6,932 nt of DNA from Streptococcus oralis (GTDB lineage: Bacteria; Bacillota; Bacilli; Lactobacillales; Streptococcaceae): contig CALHBZ010000095.1 in NCBI GenBank assembly GCA_937930605.1, positions 1-6,932 of the forward strand, given 5' to 3'. Below the pieces are notes generated by a model. It did not search any database. It saw only the letters and a program-made list of their open reading frames with translations, and was not told the origin of the DNA. How positions within the stretch are numbered: position 1 is the first letter of the stretch; each line of letters opens with the position of its first letter. Positions 1-6,455 of this stretch are shown here, one piece after another. Made by a program: the position numbers and the translations under genes.

Positions 1-2
1 AC

Positions 3-731
3 CGCAAGTGGCCAGATGTTAAAAAGTATCTGGTTTATTTTCAAAACTTTACCAATACTCATGAAAAAGTGGAAGTGATTCGGGAGCGTTATGAACAAGC
101 TATCAACGAGCCAGGTGTAGTAGGAATCAATATCGGAACGCGCCCAGACTGCTTGCCTGATGAAACCATTGAATATTTGGCTGAGTTATCGGATCGCATG
201 CATGTGACGGTAGAATTGGGCTTACAGACTACTTTTGAAGCAACATCTGACCTGATTAACCGCGCCCACTCTTATGAATTGTATGTAGAAACGGTCAAAC
301 GCTTGCGGAAATATCCTAAGATTGAGATTGTTTCCCATCTGATCAACGGACTACCTGGGGAAACTCATGAGATGATGGTCGAAAATGTCCGCCGCTGTGT
401 CACGGATAATGATATTCAAGGAATTAAACTGCACTTGCTCCACCTTATGACTAATACACGTATGCAACGAGATTATCACGAAGGACGCTTGCAACTGATG
501 AGTCAAGACGAATATGTCAAGGTCATTTGTGACCAATTGGAAATCATTCCCAAGCACATCGTCATCCATCGAATCACAGGAGATGCGCCTAGAGATATGT
601 TGATTGGTCCCATGTGGAGCCTCAATAAATGGGAAGTGCTAAATGCTATTGAAACTGAAATGAGACGCCGCGGCAGTGTTCAAGGATGCAAGGCTGTAAA
701 ACAGGAGTTTGAAAATGAAAAGACCACTTGA
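3..731 (+). CDS. mnmL: MnmL (YtqA-type radical SAM protein, TIGR01212 family), 5' truncated by window edge
   Basis: Radical SAM enzyme of the YtqA subgroup. In Bacillus subtilis and Streptococcus mutans it was renamed MnmL and shown to be needed to turn cmnm5(s2)U34 of tRNA into the aminomethyl intermediate that MnmM then methylates, replacing E. coli MnmC. The frame is open from position 3, so about 242 C-terminal residues are present. The N-terminal part with the CxxxCxxC iron-sulfur motif lies outside the window. An internal GTG at 69 is not the true start, because coding sequence continues upstream of it with family-like residues (VYFQNFTNT). Family hallmarks visible are IGTRPDCLPDE, VELGLQT, HLINGLPGET, GIKLHLLHL, and near the end HRITGDAPRD followed by WSLNKWEVLNAI. 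The last 17 nt overlap mnmM, which suggests translational coupling and matches the mnmL-mnmM pairing in Bacilli. Family assignment is firm; the exact reaction rests on published genetics of homologues. Confidence 0.93.
   Translation, partial: RKWPDVKKYLVYFQNFTNTHEKVEVIRERYEQAINEPGVVGINIGTRPDCLPDETIEYLAELSDRMHVTVELGLQTTFEATSDLINRAHSYELYVETVKRLRKYPKIEIVSHLINGLPGETHEMMVENVRRCVTDNDIQGIKLHLLHLMTNTRMQRDYHEGRLQLMSQDEYVKVICDQLEIIPKHIVIHRITGDAPRDMLIGPMWSLNKWEVLNAIETEMRRRGSVQGCKAVKQEFENEKTT
703..707 (+). promoter_or_regulatory. Ribosome binding site deciding the mnmM start
   Basis: AGGAG lies seven bases before the ATG at 715, inside the 3' end of mnmL. An in-frame TTG at 709 would add two residues but sits almost on top of this site, so ATG 715 is preferred. 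Confidence 0.75.
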
Positions 732-1272
732 GATGGCACATGATTTTTTGGCGGAAGTCGTGACAAAAGAGGATATCGTAGTGGATGCGACCATGGGGAA
801 TGGACACGATACGCTTTTTTTAGCCAAGCTAGCCAAGCAAGTCTATGCCTTTGATATACAGAAACAAGCTTTAGATAAAACCCAAGACCGTTTAAATGAG
901 GCAGGTTTAGAAAATGTCCAGTTGATTTTGCAAGGGCATGAGAAACTTGACCAGTTTGTGACAGAAGCCAAGGCAGGGATTTTTAATCTGGGTTATTTGC
1001 CTTCTGCTGATAAATCCGTCATCACCCAACCTCAGACTACTATCGAAGCCTTAGAAAAGCTGTGTCATTTGCTTGTCAAGGGTGGAAGGATTGCCATCAT
1101 GATTTACTATGGTCATGAGGGGGGAGATATTGAGAGGGATGCTGTTTTGGACTTTGTTAGCCAGCTGAACCAACAAGAGTACACTGCTGCCATTTATCGG
1201 ACCCTCAACCAAGTCAACAATCCCCCGTTTTTAGTTATGATTGAGAAATTAGAAAGATATAGACATGGATAA
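715..1272 (+). CDS. mnmM: MnmM, tRNA 5-(aminomethyl)-2-thiouridine methyltransferase (YtqB family)
   Basis: SAM-dependent methyltransferase of 185 residues. The B. subtilis homologue YtqB methylates nm5s2U34 to mnm5s2U34 in tRNAs that read split codon boxes. Visible features are the conserved N-terminus MKRPLEMAHDFL, the SAM-binding loop VDATMGNGHDT at residues 23-33, an acidic residue at the end of beta strand 2 (AFDIQ, D47), the NLGYLPSADK segment at about 91-100 in the catalytic position of the class I fold, and YYGHEGG at 131-137. Length is normal for the family and nothing looks broken. It overlaps mnmL by 17 nt and the following small gene by 8 nt, so it is very likely translated from one polycistronic message. 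MnmL supplies its substrate. The family call is strong; activity in this organism is inferred from homologues. Confidence 0.94.
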   Translation: MKRPLEMAHDFLAEVVTKEDIVVDATMGNGHDTLFLAKLAKQVYAFDIQKQALDKTQDRLNEAGLENVQLILQGHEKLDQFVTEAKAGIFNLGYLPSADKSVITQPQTTIEALEKLCHLLVKGGRIAIMIYYGHEGGDIERDAVLDFVSQLNQQEYTAAIYRTLNQVNNPPFLVMIEKLERYRHG

Positions 1273-1519
1273 ACAATACCTACGTGAGAAATTAGAGGCT
1301 ATGCGCCAAAATTTTGTCGAGTCAACGCAGCATGAGCGAGCGGTTGGAGTACTTGACGAAGCACATATGAGCAAAAAGATGCTTAAAATCAAGAAAAAAT
1401 TAGTGGCTCTTGAAATGGAACGGTGCCAGAAAAAAATCGAGCACAGAGACTGTTCCAAGATTGATCAGAAAATCCAAGAGCAAAAGGAGATTTTTGAATC
1501 TTGTTGTAAAAAAGATTAA
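1265..1519 (+). CDS. Small Cys/Lys-rich helical protein of unknown function in the mnmLM operon
   Basis: An 84-residue protein that I cannot assign to a named family. The ATG sits inside the end of mnmM (ATGGATAA, an 8-nt overlap), and the stop overlaps the ribosome binding site of the antiporter gene, so the reading frame fits exactly between its neighbours; this is the main evidence that it is real. The sequence is strongly charged and lacks long hydrophobic runs, so it should be cytosolic. Residues 1-18 and about 35-80 look helical and possibly coiled-coil (KKMLKIKKKLVALEMERC). Four cysteines occur (54, 63, 80 and 81), none in a CxxC pair, with histidines at 24, 34 and 60. Its own Shine-Dalgarno is weak (a GAAAG about ten bases upstream), consistent with re-initiation after mnmM. 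The genomic position suggests a link with tRNA modification or simply shared expression; neither can be decided from sequence. Confidence 0.75.
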   Translation: MDKQYLREKLEAMRQNFVESTQHERAVGVLDEAHMSKKMLKIKKKLVALEMERCQKKIEHRDCSKIDQKIQEQKEIFESCCKKD

Positions 1520-1524
1520 GGAGG
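1518..1524 (+). promoter_or_regulatory. Ribosome binding site deciding the GTG start of the antiporter
   Basis: AAGGAGG, a near-perfect Shine-Dalgarno, ends six bases before the GTG at 1531. It supports this unusual start codon and overlaps the TAA stop of the preceding small gene. Confidence 0.85.
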
Positions 1525-1530
1525 AATTGT

Positions 1531-3585
1531 GTGGAATTACTCATATACTTGATTCTATTTTTATTTGTCTTAATCATTTCAACCACGACCAATAAACTTC
1601 TACCTTTTTTGCCCCTTCCTCTTGTGCAAATCCTTTTGGGGATTGGAATTGGCTTATTTGTCCCCAATACGGACTTTCATCTCAATACAGAGCTATTTCT
1701 GGCCATGGTTATTGGTCCCTTACTTTTTCGGGAGGCAGAAGAAGCGGACATTACATCCATTTTGAAGCACTGGCGGATTGTCGTCTTCCTGATTTTTCCT
1801 GTGATTTTTATCTCGACCTTAAGCTTAGGGGGCATGGCTCACTTCCTTTGGCTTACTCTTCCTTTGGCGGCCTGTTTAGCAGTTGGAGCGGCACTTGGAC
1901 CGACGGATTTGGTAGCCTTTGCTTCTCTGTCTGATCGTTTTAGTTTCCCAAAACGGGTATCCAATATCCTAAAAGGGGAAGGACTCTTAAATGACGCTTC
2001 TGGCCTGGTTGCCTTTCAGATGGCTCTTGCTGCTTGGACAACAGGAACTTTTTCTCTCAGCCAAGCTGGAACTTCTCTAGCACTTTCTATCCTTGGTGGT
2101 TTTGTAGTCGGTTTTGTGACAGCTATGGTCAATCGTTTCTTGCATACATTTTTACTGAGTGTGCGAGCGATAGATATAGCCAGTGAACTCTTGCTAGAGT
2201 TAAGTTTGCCTCTTATGACCTTCTTTATTGCCGAAGAAATCCATGTTTCAGGGATTATCGCAGTTGTAGTTGCAGGGATTTTGAAGGCTAGTCGTTTCAA
2301 AAAAATTACGCTTCTAGAGGCCCAGGTGGACACCGTGACAGAGACCGTCTGGCACACCGTGACCTTTATGCTAAACGGATCTGTCTTTGTTATCTTGGGA
2401 ATGGAATTAGAGTTGATTGCGGAGCCGATTCTGTCTAATTCTCTCTACAATCCCTTTCTTTTACTGCTTTCAGTTGTGGTACTGACCTTCATGCTCTTTG
2501 CGATCCGCTTTGTTATGATTGCTGGTTTTTACTTTGTGAGAACACATCGACTCAAGAAAAAAATCCATAAGTACATGAAAGATATGCTTCTTTTGACCTT
2601 CTCTGGTGTCAAAGGGACAGTATCTATCGCGACGATTCTCCTCATACCAAGTCATTTGGAGCAGGAATATCCTCTGTTGCTCTTCCTAGTAGCAGGCGTT
2701 ACACTATTGAGCTTTTTAACAGGTTTACTGGTTCTCCCCCACTTATCTGAGGAACAAGAGGAAAGTAAGGATCATTTGATGCATATAGCGATTTTGAATG
2801 ATGTAGCGGCAGAATTAGAAAAAGAACTGGATCATCACAAGAACAAACTCCCTCTTTATGCAGCTATTGATAACTATCATGGTCGGATTGAAAACCTCAT
2901 CCTTAGTCTGGAAAATAAGGGAGTCCAAGAGGACTGGGAGTCCCTCAAACTTCTTATCTTGAGCATTGAGAGTGATGGCTTGGAGCAAGCCTACGAGGAA
3001 AATAGAATCAGTGAGCGTGGCTATCGAGTTTACCAGCGTTACCTAAAAAATATGGAACAGAGTATCAATCGTAATTTCGCTTCTAGAGTTACGTATTACT
3101 TCTTAGTTTCTTTACGGATACTGCGCTTTCTACTCCATGAAATGTTTACATTTGGTAAGACTTTTCGTAGTTGGATGAATGAAGAATCTCGAAAACTGTT
3201 AGCAGTTGACTATGATCAGATTTCACAGTTATACTTGGAAAATACAGAGTTGATTATCGAAAGTTTGGAAAACCTCAAAGGGGTTTACAAGAGTTCTCTG
3301 ATTAGTTTTATGCAAGAGTCTCGTCTGCGCGAGACGGCCATTATCGGAAGCGGTGCCTTTGTTGAGCGGGTTATCAATCGCATCAAGCCAAACAATATCG
3401 ATGAAATGCTTCGAGGCTACTACCTCGAACGTAAGGCGATCTTTGAATACGAAGAAGCTAAATTGATAACAACCAAATATGCCAAAAAATTACGCCAAAA
3501 TGTTAATAATTTAGAGAATTATTCTCTGAAAGAGACCGCAAATACCTTGCCTTATGATATGCTAGATTTAATCAGAAGAACTTAA
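1531..3585 (+). CDS. Na+/H+ antiporter, CPA1 (NhaP/YjcE-like) family with long C-terminal cytosolic domain
   Basis: A 684-residue membrane protein that by family exchanges Na+ (or K+/Li+) for protons across the cell membrane, acting in pH and sodium homeostasis. The start is GTG, chosen for the AAGGAGG six bases upstream. Residues 1-404 form about a dozen hydrophobic segments. Core motifs are GPTDLVA at 123-129 (matching the CPA1 GPTDPVA-type helix) and GEGLLNDASG at 149-158, whose Asn154-Asp155 pair is the ion-binding ND motif of CPA1 exchangers. SGVKGTVSIA at 358-367 aligns with the family's GxRG motif, with Lys361 where arginine is usual. Residues 405-684 are charged and mainly helical, apart from a hydrophobic patch at about 519-540, and probably form a cytosolic regulatory region longer than in the roughly 400-550-residue relatives I know. 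Eleven nt separate it from the small gene upstream and 29 nt from the next gene. Ion specificity cannot be read from sequence. Confidence 0.9.
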   Translation: MELLIYLILFLFVLIISTTTNKLLPFLPLPLVQILLGIGIGLFVPNTDFHLNTELFLAMVIGPLLFREAEEADITSILKHWRIVVFLIFPVIFISTLSLGGMAHFLWLTLPLAACLAVGAALGPTDLVAFASLSDRFSFPKRVSNILKGEGLLNDASGLVAFQMALAAWTTGTFSLSQAGTSLALSILGGFVVGFVTAMVNRFLHTFLLSVRAIDIASELLLELSLPLMTFFIAEEIHVSGIIAVVVAGILKASRFKKITLLEAQVDTVTETVWHTVTFMLNGSVFVILGMELELIAEPILSNSLYNPFLLLLSVVVLTFMLFAIRFVMIAGFYFVRTHRLKKKIHKYMKDMLLLTFSGVKGTVSIATILLIPSHLEQEYPLLLFLVAGVTLLSFLTGLLVLPHLSEEQEESKDHLMHIAILNDVAAELEKELDHHKNKLPLYAAIDNYHGRIENLILSLENKGVQEDWESLKLLILSIESDGLEQAYEENRISERGYRVYQRYLKNMEQSINRNFASRVTYYFLVSLRILRFLLHEMFTFGKTFRSWMNEESRKLLAVDYDQISQLYLENTELIIESLENLKGVYKSSLISFMQESRLRETAIIGSGAFVERVINRIKPNNIDEMLRGYYLERKAIFEYEEAKLITTKYAKKLRQNVNNLENYSLKETANTLPYDMLDLIRRT

Positions 3586-3602
3586 ATGATGAAGAAAATG
3601 AC

Positions 3603-3607
3603 GGAGG
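3603..3607 (+). promoter_or_regulatory. Ribosome binding site of the YihY-family gene
   Basis: GGAGG ends seven bases before the ATG at 3615. The ATG at 3608 is out of frame, so it does not compete. Confidence 0.75.
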
Positions 3608-3614
3608 ATGGAAC

Positions 3615-4475
3615 ATGAAAAAGTGGTGGAAAGAGCTGATGGACAGGCCCTTATTGAAAGCTTTTTTGCATTATTATCAAGCATCTGATAGCGAGTTGAC
3701 CAGTGTTGCTGTTGCCTACTATTGGTTGATTTCAATCTTTCCTTTGCTAATGATAATGGTCAATATCTTGCCTTATTTTCAGATTCCGGTCTCAAATTTC
3801 TTACTCACGATTAAAGAATTTCTACCTGATACAGTGTATGATGTGGTCGCCAAGATTGTCCGAGAAGTTCTGACTCAACCCTCAACAGGCTTATTGAGCT
3901 TTGCAGTTTTGTCAGCTCTATGGACCTTCTCAAAATCAATGGATTTCCTCCAAAAGGCCTTTAACAAAGCCTATGGAGTGACCAAGAGTCGAGGAATTAT
4001 CTCCCATCAGTTGATGAGTTTACTGGTTAGTTTCGGCCTGCAGATTCTTTTTGCCCTAGCCTTGTTTTTGAGTATGTTTGGTCGTATGTTGCTTAACCTT
4101 TTCAAAACTTACTGGCAATCAGATAGTCCGCTACTCTCCTACCTGCAAGATTTTACAGGCCCTCTGGTCTATGCCTTGATCTTTGCCATTCTAGTCATGA
4201 TTTACTATTTTCTTCCCAAAGTAAAAGCACCACGAATCCGCTATGTTTTACCAGGAAGTGTCTTTGTCTTGCTAACTCTTATCTTTTTATTGAATATCTT
4301 TTCTGTTTATGTCAATAGTTATGTCAATCATCTAGTTGACGTCCGATTTTTCAGTTCCATTATCGTGGTAGTCATGATGTTCTGGTTTATTCTCATTGCT
4401 AAAATTTTGATTATCGGGGCAGTTATCAATGCCAGTGTGCAGAGCTTAAAAGATCCAACCTTTAAAAAAGACTAA
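3615..4475 (+). CDS. YihY/virulence factor BrkB family integral membrane protein
   Basis: A 286-residue protein of the YihY/UPF0761 (BrkB) family. Members were once called ribonuclease BN, but that activity belongs to a different protein, and the molecular function of this family is still unclear. About six membrane segments are visible: residues 30-55, 92-110, 132-158, 182-200, 208-232 and 246-272, with a soluble N-terminus (MKKWWKELMDRP) and a short charged tail ending FKKD. Family marks are AVAYYWLISIFPLL at 32-45 and the LPKVKAPRIRYVLPG segment at 200-214. The ATG at 3615 follows GGAGG by seven bases. It is the last gene of the operon, 29 nt after the antiporter, and is followed by a strong terminator. 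The pairing with an antiporter suggests envelope or transport work, but this is only contextual. Family confidence is high; function is unknown. Confidence 0.9.
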   Translation: MKKWWKELMDRPLLKAFLHYYQASDSELTSVAVAYYWLISIFPLLMIMVNILPYFQIPVSNFLLTIKEFLPDTVYDVVAKIVREVLTQPSTGLLSFAVLSALWTFSKSMDFLQKAFNKAYGVTKSRGIISHQLMSLLVSFGLQILFALALFLSMFGRMLLNLFKTYWQSDSPLLSYLQDFTGPLVYALIFAILVMIYYFLPKVKAPRIRYVLPGSVFVLLTLIFLLNIFSVYVNSYVNHLVDVRFFSSIIVVVMMFWFILIAKILIIGAVINASVQSLKDPTFKKD

Positions 4476-4494
4476 TTCTTTATCCATTACAAAA

Positions 4495-4530
4495 CGCATA
4501 CTATCAAACTTGATAATATGCGCTTTTTTT
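4495..4530 (+). terminator. Intrinsic terminator, probably bidirectional (five-gene operon and queA)
   Basis: CGCATA-C-TATCA (4495-4506) pairs with TGATA-A-TATGCG (4511-4522), giving a 12-position stem with a single C-A mismatch and a four-base loop (AACT), followed by C and seven T at 4524-4530 on the plus strand. It ends the mnmL-to-YihY transcript 20 nt after the last stop codon. On the minus strand, queA ends at 4542 and transcription would meet the same hairpin. There the stem is fully paired except for a G-T position equivalent to the mismatch, but only four T follow (complement of AAAA at 4491-4494), so termination in that direction is likely weaker. Confidence 0.85.
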
Positions 4531-4541
4531 GATTGTGAAAA

Positions 4542-5570
4542 TTAATAGATAAACATGGCATCACCGAAACTAAAGAAACGGTAGTGTTCTTGAATAGCAT
4601 GTTGGTAAGCATCTAGGACTAAGTCACGGCCTGCAAAGGCAGAAACCAACATAACGAGAGTTGACTTGGGGAGGTGGAAGTTGGTTGAAAAAGCATCCAC
4701 GACCTTCCATTGGTAACCTGGTTTGATAAAGATATTGGTCCAGCCAGAATCTGCTTGGATTTGTCCGTCAAACTTGGAACCAATAGTTTCCAACGTACGG
4801 ATAGAAGTGGTTCCGACAGCGATGACACGACCTCCATTTTCCTTGACAGAGCGAAGGGTAGAAGCTGCTTCCTCAGAAAGCTGGTAGAACTCTGAGTGCA
4901 TTTCATGTTCGTCCAGATTGTCAACAGAAACGGGTCTAAAGGTTCCTAAGCCAACGTGGAGGGTCAAATAAACCAAATGGACACCCTTGGCTTGGATTTC
5001 TGCTAGCAGTTCTTTGGTAAAGTGAAGGCCAGCAGTGGGTGCAGCAGCAGAGCCACTTTCTTTAGCGTAGACCGTTTGATAGCGCTCGCGATCATCTAGT
5101 TTTTCATGGATATAAGGCGGTAATGGCATTTCACCTAGACTTTCCAAAACTTCTAGGAAAATTCCTTGGTATTCAAAGCGGACAATGCGGCCCCCGTGGG
5201 TCAATTCTTCCGTAACGACAGCGCTGAGACGACCATCTCCAAAGCTGACGCGAGTACTGACCTTGAGGCGTTTGGCAGGTTTCGCTAGAACTTCCCACTC
5301 ATCACCAGTAGTATTTTTTAGAAGGAGAAGTTCCACATGACCTCCCGTTTCTTCCTTTTGACCATAGAGGCGGGCTGGGAGAACACGGGTGTCGTTCATG
5401 ACAAGGGCATCACCTGGTTCCAACATATCAATAATGGAGTGGAAGTGTTTATCCTGAAATTCTCCCGTCTCACGATTGACGATGAGGAGTTTGGAGGCAT
5501 CACGTTTTTCAAGGGGTGTTTGGGCAATCAATTCCTCAGGCAAGTGGAAATCAAAATCAGCTGTATTCAT
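4542..5570 (-). CDS. queA: QueA, S-adenosylmethionine:tRNA ribosyltransferase-isomerase
   Basis: Cytosolic enzyme of queuosine synthesis. It transfers and isomerises the ribosyl part of SAM onto preQ1 at G34 of tRNAs with GUN anticodons, giving epoxyqueuosine. From the ATG at 5570 it has 342 residues, the usual length. Family hallmarks are [19 protein letters not shown] at the N-terminus, [45 protein letters not shown], and the C-terminal [11 protein letters not shown]. An in-frame ATG at 5582 would add MNRY. I chose 5570 because the family begins at MNTADF, but no good Shine-Dalgarno precedes either codon: AGAAAGA at 5583-5589 on the minus strand is too close to 5582 and rather far from 5570. 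It converges with the YihY gene over a shared terminator and diverges from nagB. No frameshift or missing motif was seen. Confidence 0.95.
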   Translation of the reverse strand: MNTADFDFHLPEELIAQTPLEKRDASKLLIVNRETGEFQDKHFHSIIDMLEPGDALVMNDTRVLPARLYGQKEETGGHVELLLLKNTTGDEWEVLAKPAKRLKVSTRVSFGDGRLSAVVTEELTHGGRIVRFEYQGIFLEVLESLGEMPLPPYIHEKLDDRERYQTVYAKESGSAAAPTAGLHFTKELLAEIQAKGVHLVYLTLHVGLGTFRPVSVDNLDEHEMHSEFYQLSEEAASTLRSVKENGGRVIAVGTTSIRTLETIGSKFDGQIQADSGWTNIFIKPGYQWKVVDAFSTNFHLPKSTLVMLVSAFAGRDLVLDAYQHAIQEHYRFFSFGDAMFIY

Positions 5571-5606
5571 ATATCTGTTCATTCTTTCTAAGTTCTAATC
5601 TTATCC

Positions 5607-5642
5607 ATTATAACATGTTTCAAGTGTGGACGCTCTTTTTTT
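5607..5642 (-). promoter_or_regulatory. Candidate queA promoter: extended -10 with upstream A-tract
   Basis: On the minus strand TATAAT (5612 to 5607) is preceded by TG at 5615-5614, giving TGTTATAAT, an extended -10. A consensus -35 is absent: the hexamer 17 bases upstream reads GAGCGT. Seven A (complement of T5636-5642) lie at roughly -36 to -42 from the predicted start near 5600 and could act as an UP-like element. The predicted leader before ATG 5570 is about 30 nt. Confidence 0.6.
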
Positions 5643-5647
5643 GGAGA

Positions 5648-5661
5648 ATAAATCGTTTTCA
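5648..5661. promoter_or_regulatory. Possible CcpA catabolite-response (cre) site upstream of nagB
   Basis: ATAAATCGTTTTCA matches the cre consensus TGWNANCGNTNWCA at all fixed positions except the first two; on the minus strand this reads TGAAAACGATTTAT. It lies immediately upstream of the nagB -35 hexamer. One intact half-site and a degenerate one make this a tentative call. The idea fits amino-sugar catabolism, which is often under carbon catabolite control in streptococci. Confidence 0.35.
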
Positions 5662-5662
5662 C

Positions 5663-5691
5663 TTGACAAAAATTGGTCTATACCATATAAT
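5663..5691 (+). promoter_or_regulatory. nagB sigma-70-type promoter, perfect consensus
   Basis: TTGACA at 5663-5668 and TATAAT at 5686-5691 are separated by exactly 17 bases. Both hexamers match the consensus completely. The transcription start is predicted near 5698, leaving a short leader of about 20 nt before ATG 5718, too short for a riboswitch. Such a strong promoter would need repression, which the operator in its spacer can supply. Confidence 0.9.
5674..5685. promoter_or_regulatory. NagR (GntR/HutC-type) operator within the nagB promoter spacer
   Basis: TGGTCTATACCA is a near-palindrome with one central asymmetric pair. It contains GTCTATAC, which fits the HutC-subfamily consensus GTMTAKAC. 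NagR/YvoA repressors of this subfamily bind such sites in front of amino-sugar genes and are released by glucosamine-6-P or N-acetylglucosamine-6-P. The site lies between -35 and -10 and abuts the -10, so bound repressor should block RNA polymerase. The nagR gene itself is not in this window. Confidence 0.75.
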
Positions 5692-5705
5692 AAATATAGA
5701 AACAT

Positions 5706-5710
5706 GGAGG
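5706..5710 (+). promoter_or_regulatory. Ribosome binding site of nagB
   Basis: GGAGG ends seven bases before ATG 5718; together with the family N-terminus this fixes the start. Confidence 0.8.
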
Positions 5711-5717
5711 ATATAAA

Positions 5718-6425
5718 ATGAAAGTTATTAAAGTTGAAAACCAAATCGAAGGTGGAAAAGTAGCTTTTGAAATTTTGAAGGAAAAGTTGGCCAATGGCGC
5801 TCAAACATTGGGACTTGCGACAGGAAGCAGCCCGCTTGAGTTTTACAAGGAAATCGTTGAGAGTGACCTTGATTTTTCAAATCTAACCAGTGTCAACCTT
5901 GATGAGTATGTGGGACTTGATGGAGACAATCCTCAGTCTTACCGTTACTTCATGCAAGAACACTTGTTTAATCAAAAACCATTTAAAGAGAGTTTCTTGC
6001 CTCGTGGGGTTAAGGACAATGCTGAAGCTGAAGTTGAACGCTACAACCAAATTTTGGCTGACCATCCAGTTGATTTGCAAATCTTGGGAATTGGTCGCAA
6101 TGGACATATCGGCTTTAACGAGCCAGGAACTCCATTTGATAGCCAAACGCATCTAGTAGAACTTGATCAGTCTACCATTGAAGCCAATGCTCGCTTCTTT
6201 GACAAGATTGAAGACGTTCCAACTCAAGCCATTTCAATGGGGATTAAAAACATCTTAGATGCCAAGTCTATCCTACTCTTTGCTTACGGTGAGTCAAAAG
6301 CAGAAGCTATTGCTGGAACAGTGTCAGGCCCAGTAACTGAAAGTCTACCAGCAAGTAGCCTACAAAACCACCCTGATGTGACTATTATTGCGGATGCTGA
6401 AGCGCTAAGCTTGCTTGAAAAATAA
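5718..6425 (+). CDS. nagB: NagB, glucosamine-6-phosphate deaminase
   Basis: Cytosolic isomerase/deaminase of 235 residues converting glucosamine-6-phosphate to fructose-6-phosphate and ammonia, the last step in using GlcNAc and GlcN and the counterweight to GlmS. It is the short Gram-positive form, without the allosteric C-terminal extension of the 266-residue E. coli enzyme. Seen residues match the B. subtilis enzyme numbering: the phosphate-binding loop LATGSSP at 33-39, Asp62 in NLDEY, Asn128, His130 and Glu135 in [12 protein letters not shown], with Asn128 where E. coli has aspartate. The [13 protein letters not shown] segment at 204-216 is also typical. It is transcribed alone from its own consensus promoter with a NagR-like operator, divergent from queA. 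Downstream, an insertion sequence begins about 25 nt after the stop. The gene looks intact. Confidence 0.97.
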   Translation: MKVIKVENQIEGGKVAFEILKEKLANGAQTLGLATGSSPLEFYKEIVESDLDFSNLTSVNLDEYVGLDGDNPQSYRYFMQEHLFNQKPFKESFLPRGVKDNAEAEVERYNQILADHPVDLQILGIGRNGHIGFNEPGTPFDSQTHLVELDQSTIEANARFFDKIEDVPTQAISMGIKNILDAKSILLFAYGESKAEAIAGTVSGPVTESLPASSLQNHPDVTIIADAEALSLLEK

Positions 6426-6455
6426 AAAGTACAAGAACCACTTGCTCTTTGTACT
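6426..6455 (+). terminator. Hairpin after nagB, terminator apparently interrupted by the IS
   Basis: AGTACAA (6428-6434) can pair with TTGTACT (6449-6455). Alternatively AAGA (6433-6436) pairs with TCTT (6446-6449) and GTAC with GTAC across a one-base bulge. The hairpin stands where the nagB terminator should be and is preceded by an A-run, but GACCCCC follows instead of a T-run. The simplest reading is a native terminator whose 3' arm ended at TCTT near 6449, where the insertion sequence entered; its end, TGTACTG, by chance restores part of the stem. Its efficiency should be low. Confidence 0.5.

Noticed and set aside
709..714. Alternative TTG start of mnmM two codons upstream
   Set aside because: It lies only one base after AGGAG (703-707), too close for initiation, while ATG 715 is ideally spaced and gives the family's usual N-terminus.
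1497..1517. Weak inverted repeat AATCTT/AAGATT before the antiporter
   Set aside because: Six A/T-rich pairs with a nine-base loop and no T-run after it; too weak to call a terminator or regulator.
2016..2357. Minus-strand open frame of 113 codons inside the antiporter gene
   Set aside because: Antisense shadow of a clearly coding membrane-protein gene; its low-complexity Ser/Thr/Lys composition is typical of reverse-strand translation.
4619..4924. Open frame of about 100 codons on the minus strand inside queA
   Set aside because: It is an out-of-frame shadow of the well-supported queA gene, with no family resemblance or ribosome binding site.
5619..5624. TTGAAA on the minus strand as the queA -35 box
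   Set aside because: It is only six bases from the TATAAT at 5607-5612, so it cannot act as a -35 for that -10.
5698..5717. Riboswitch or glmS-like ribozyme in the nagB leader
   Set aside because: The predicted leader is only about 20 nt, too short for any such structure.
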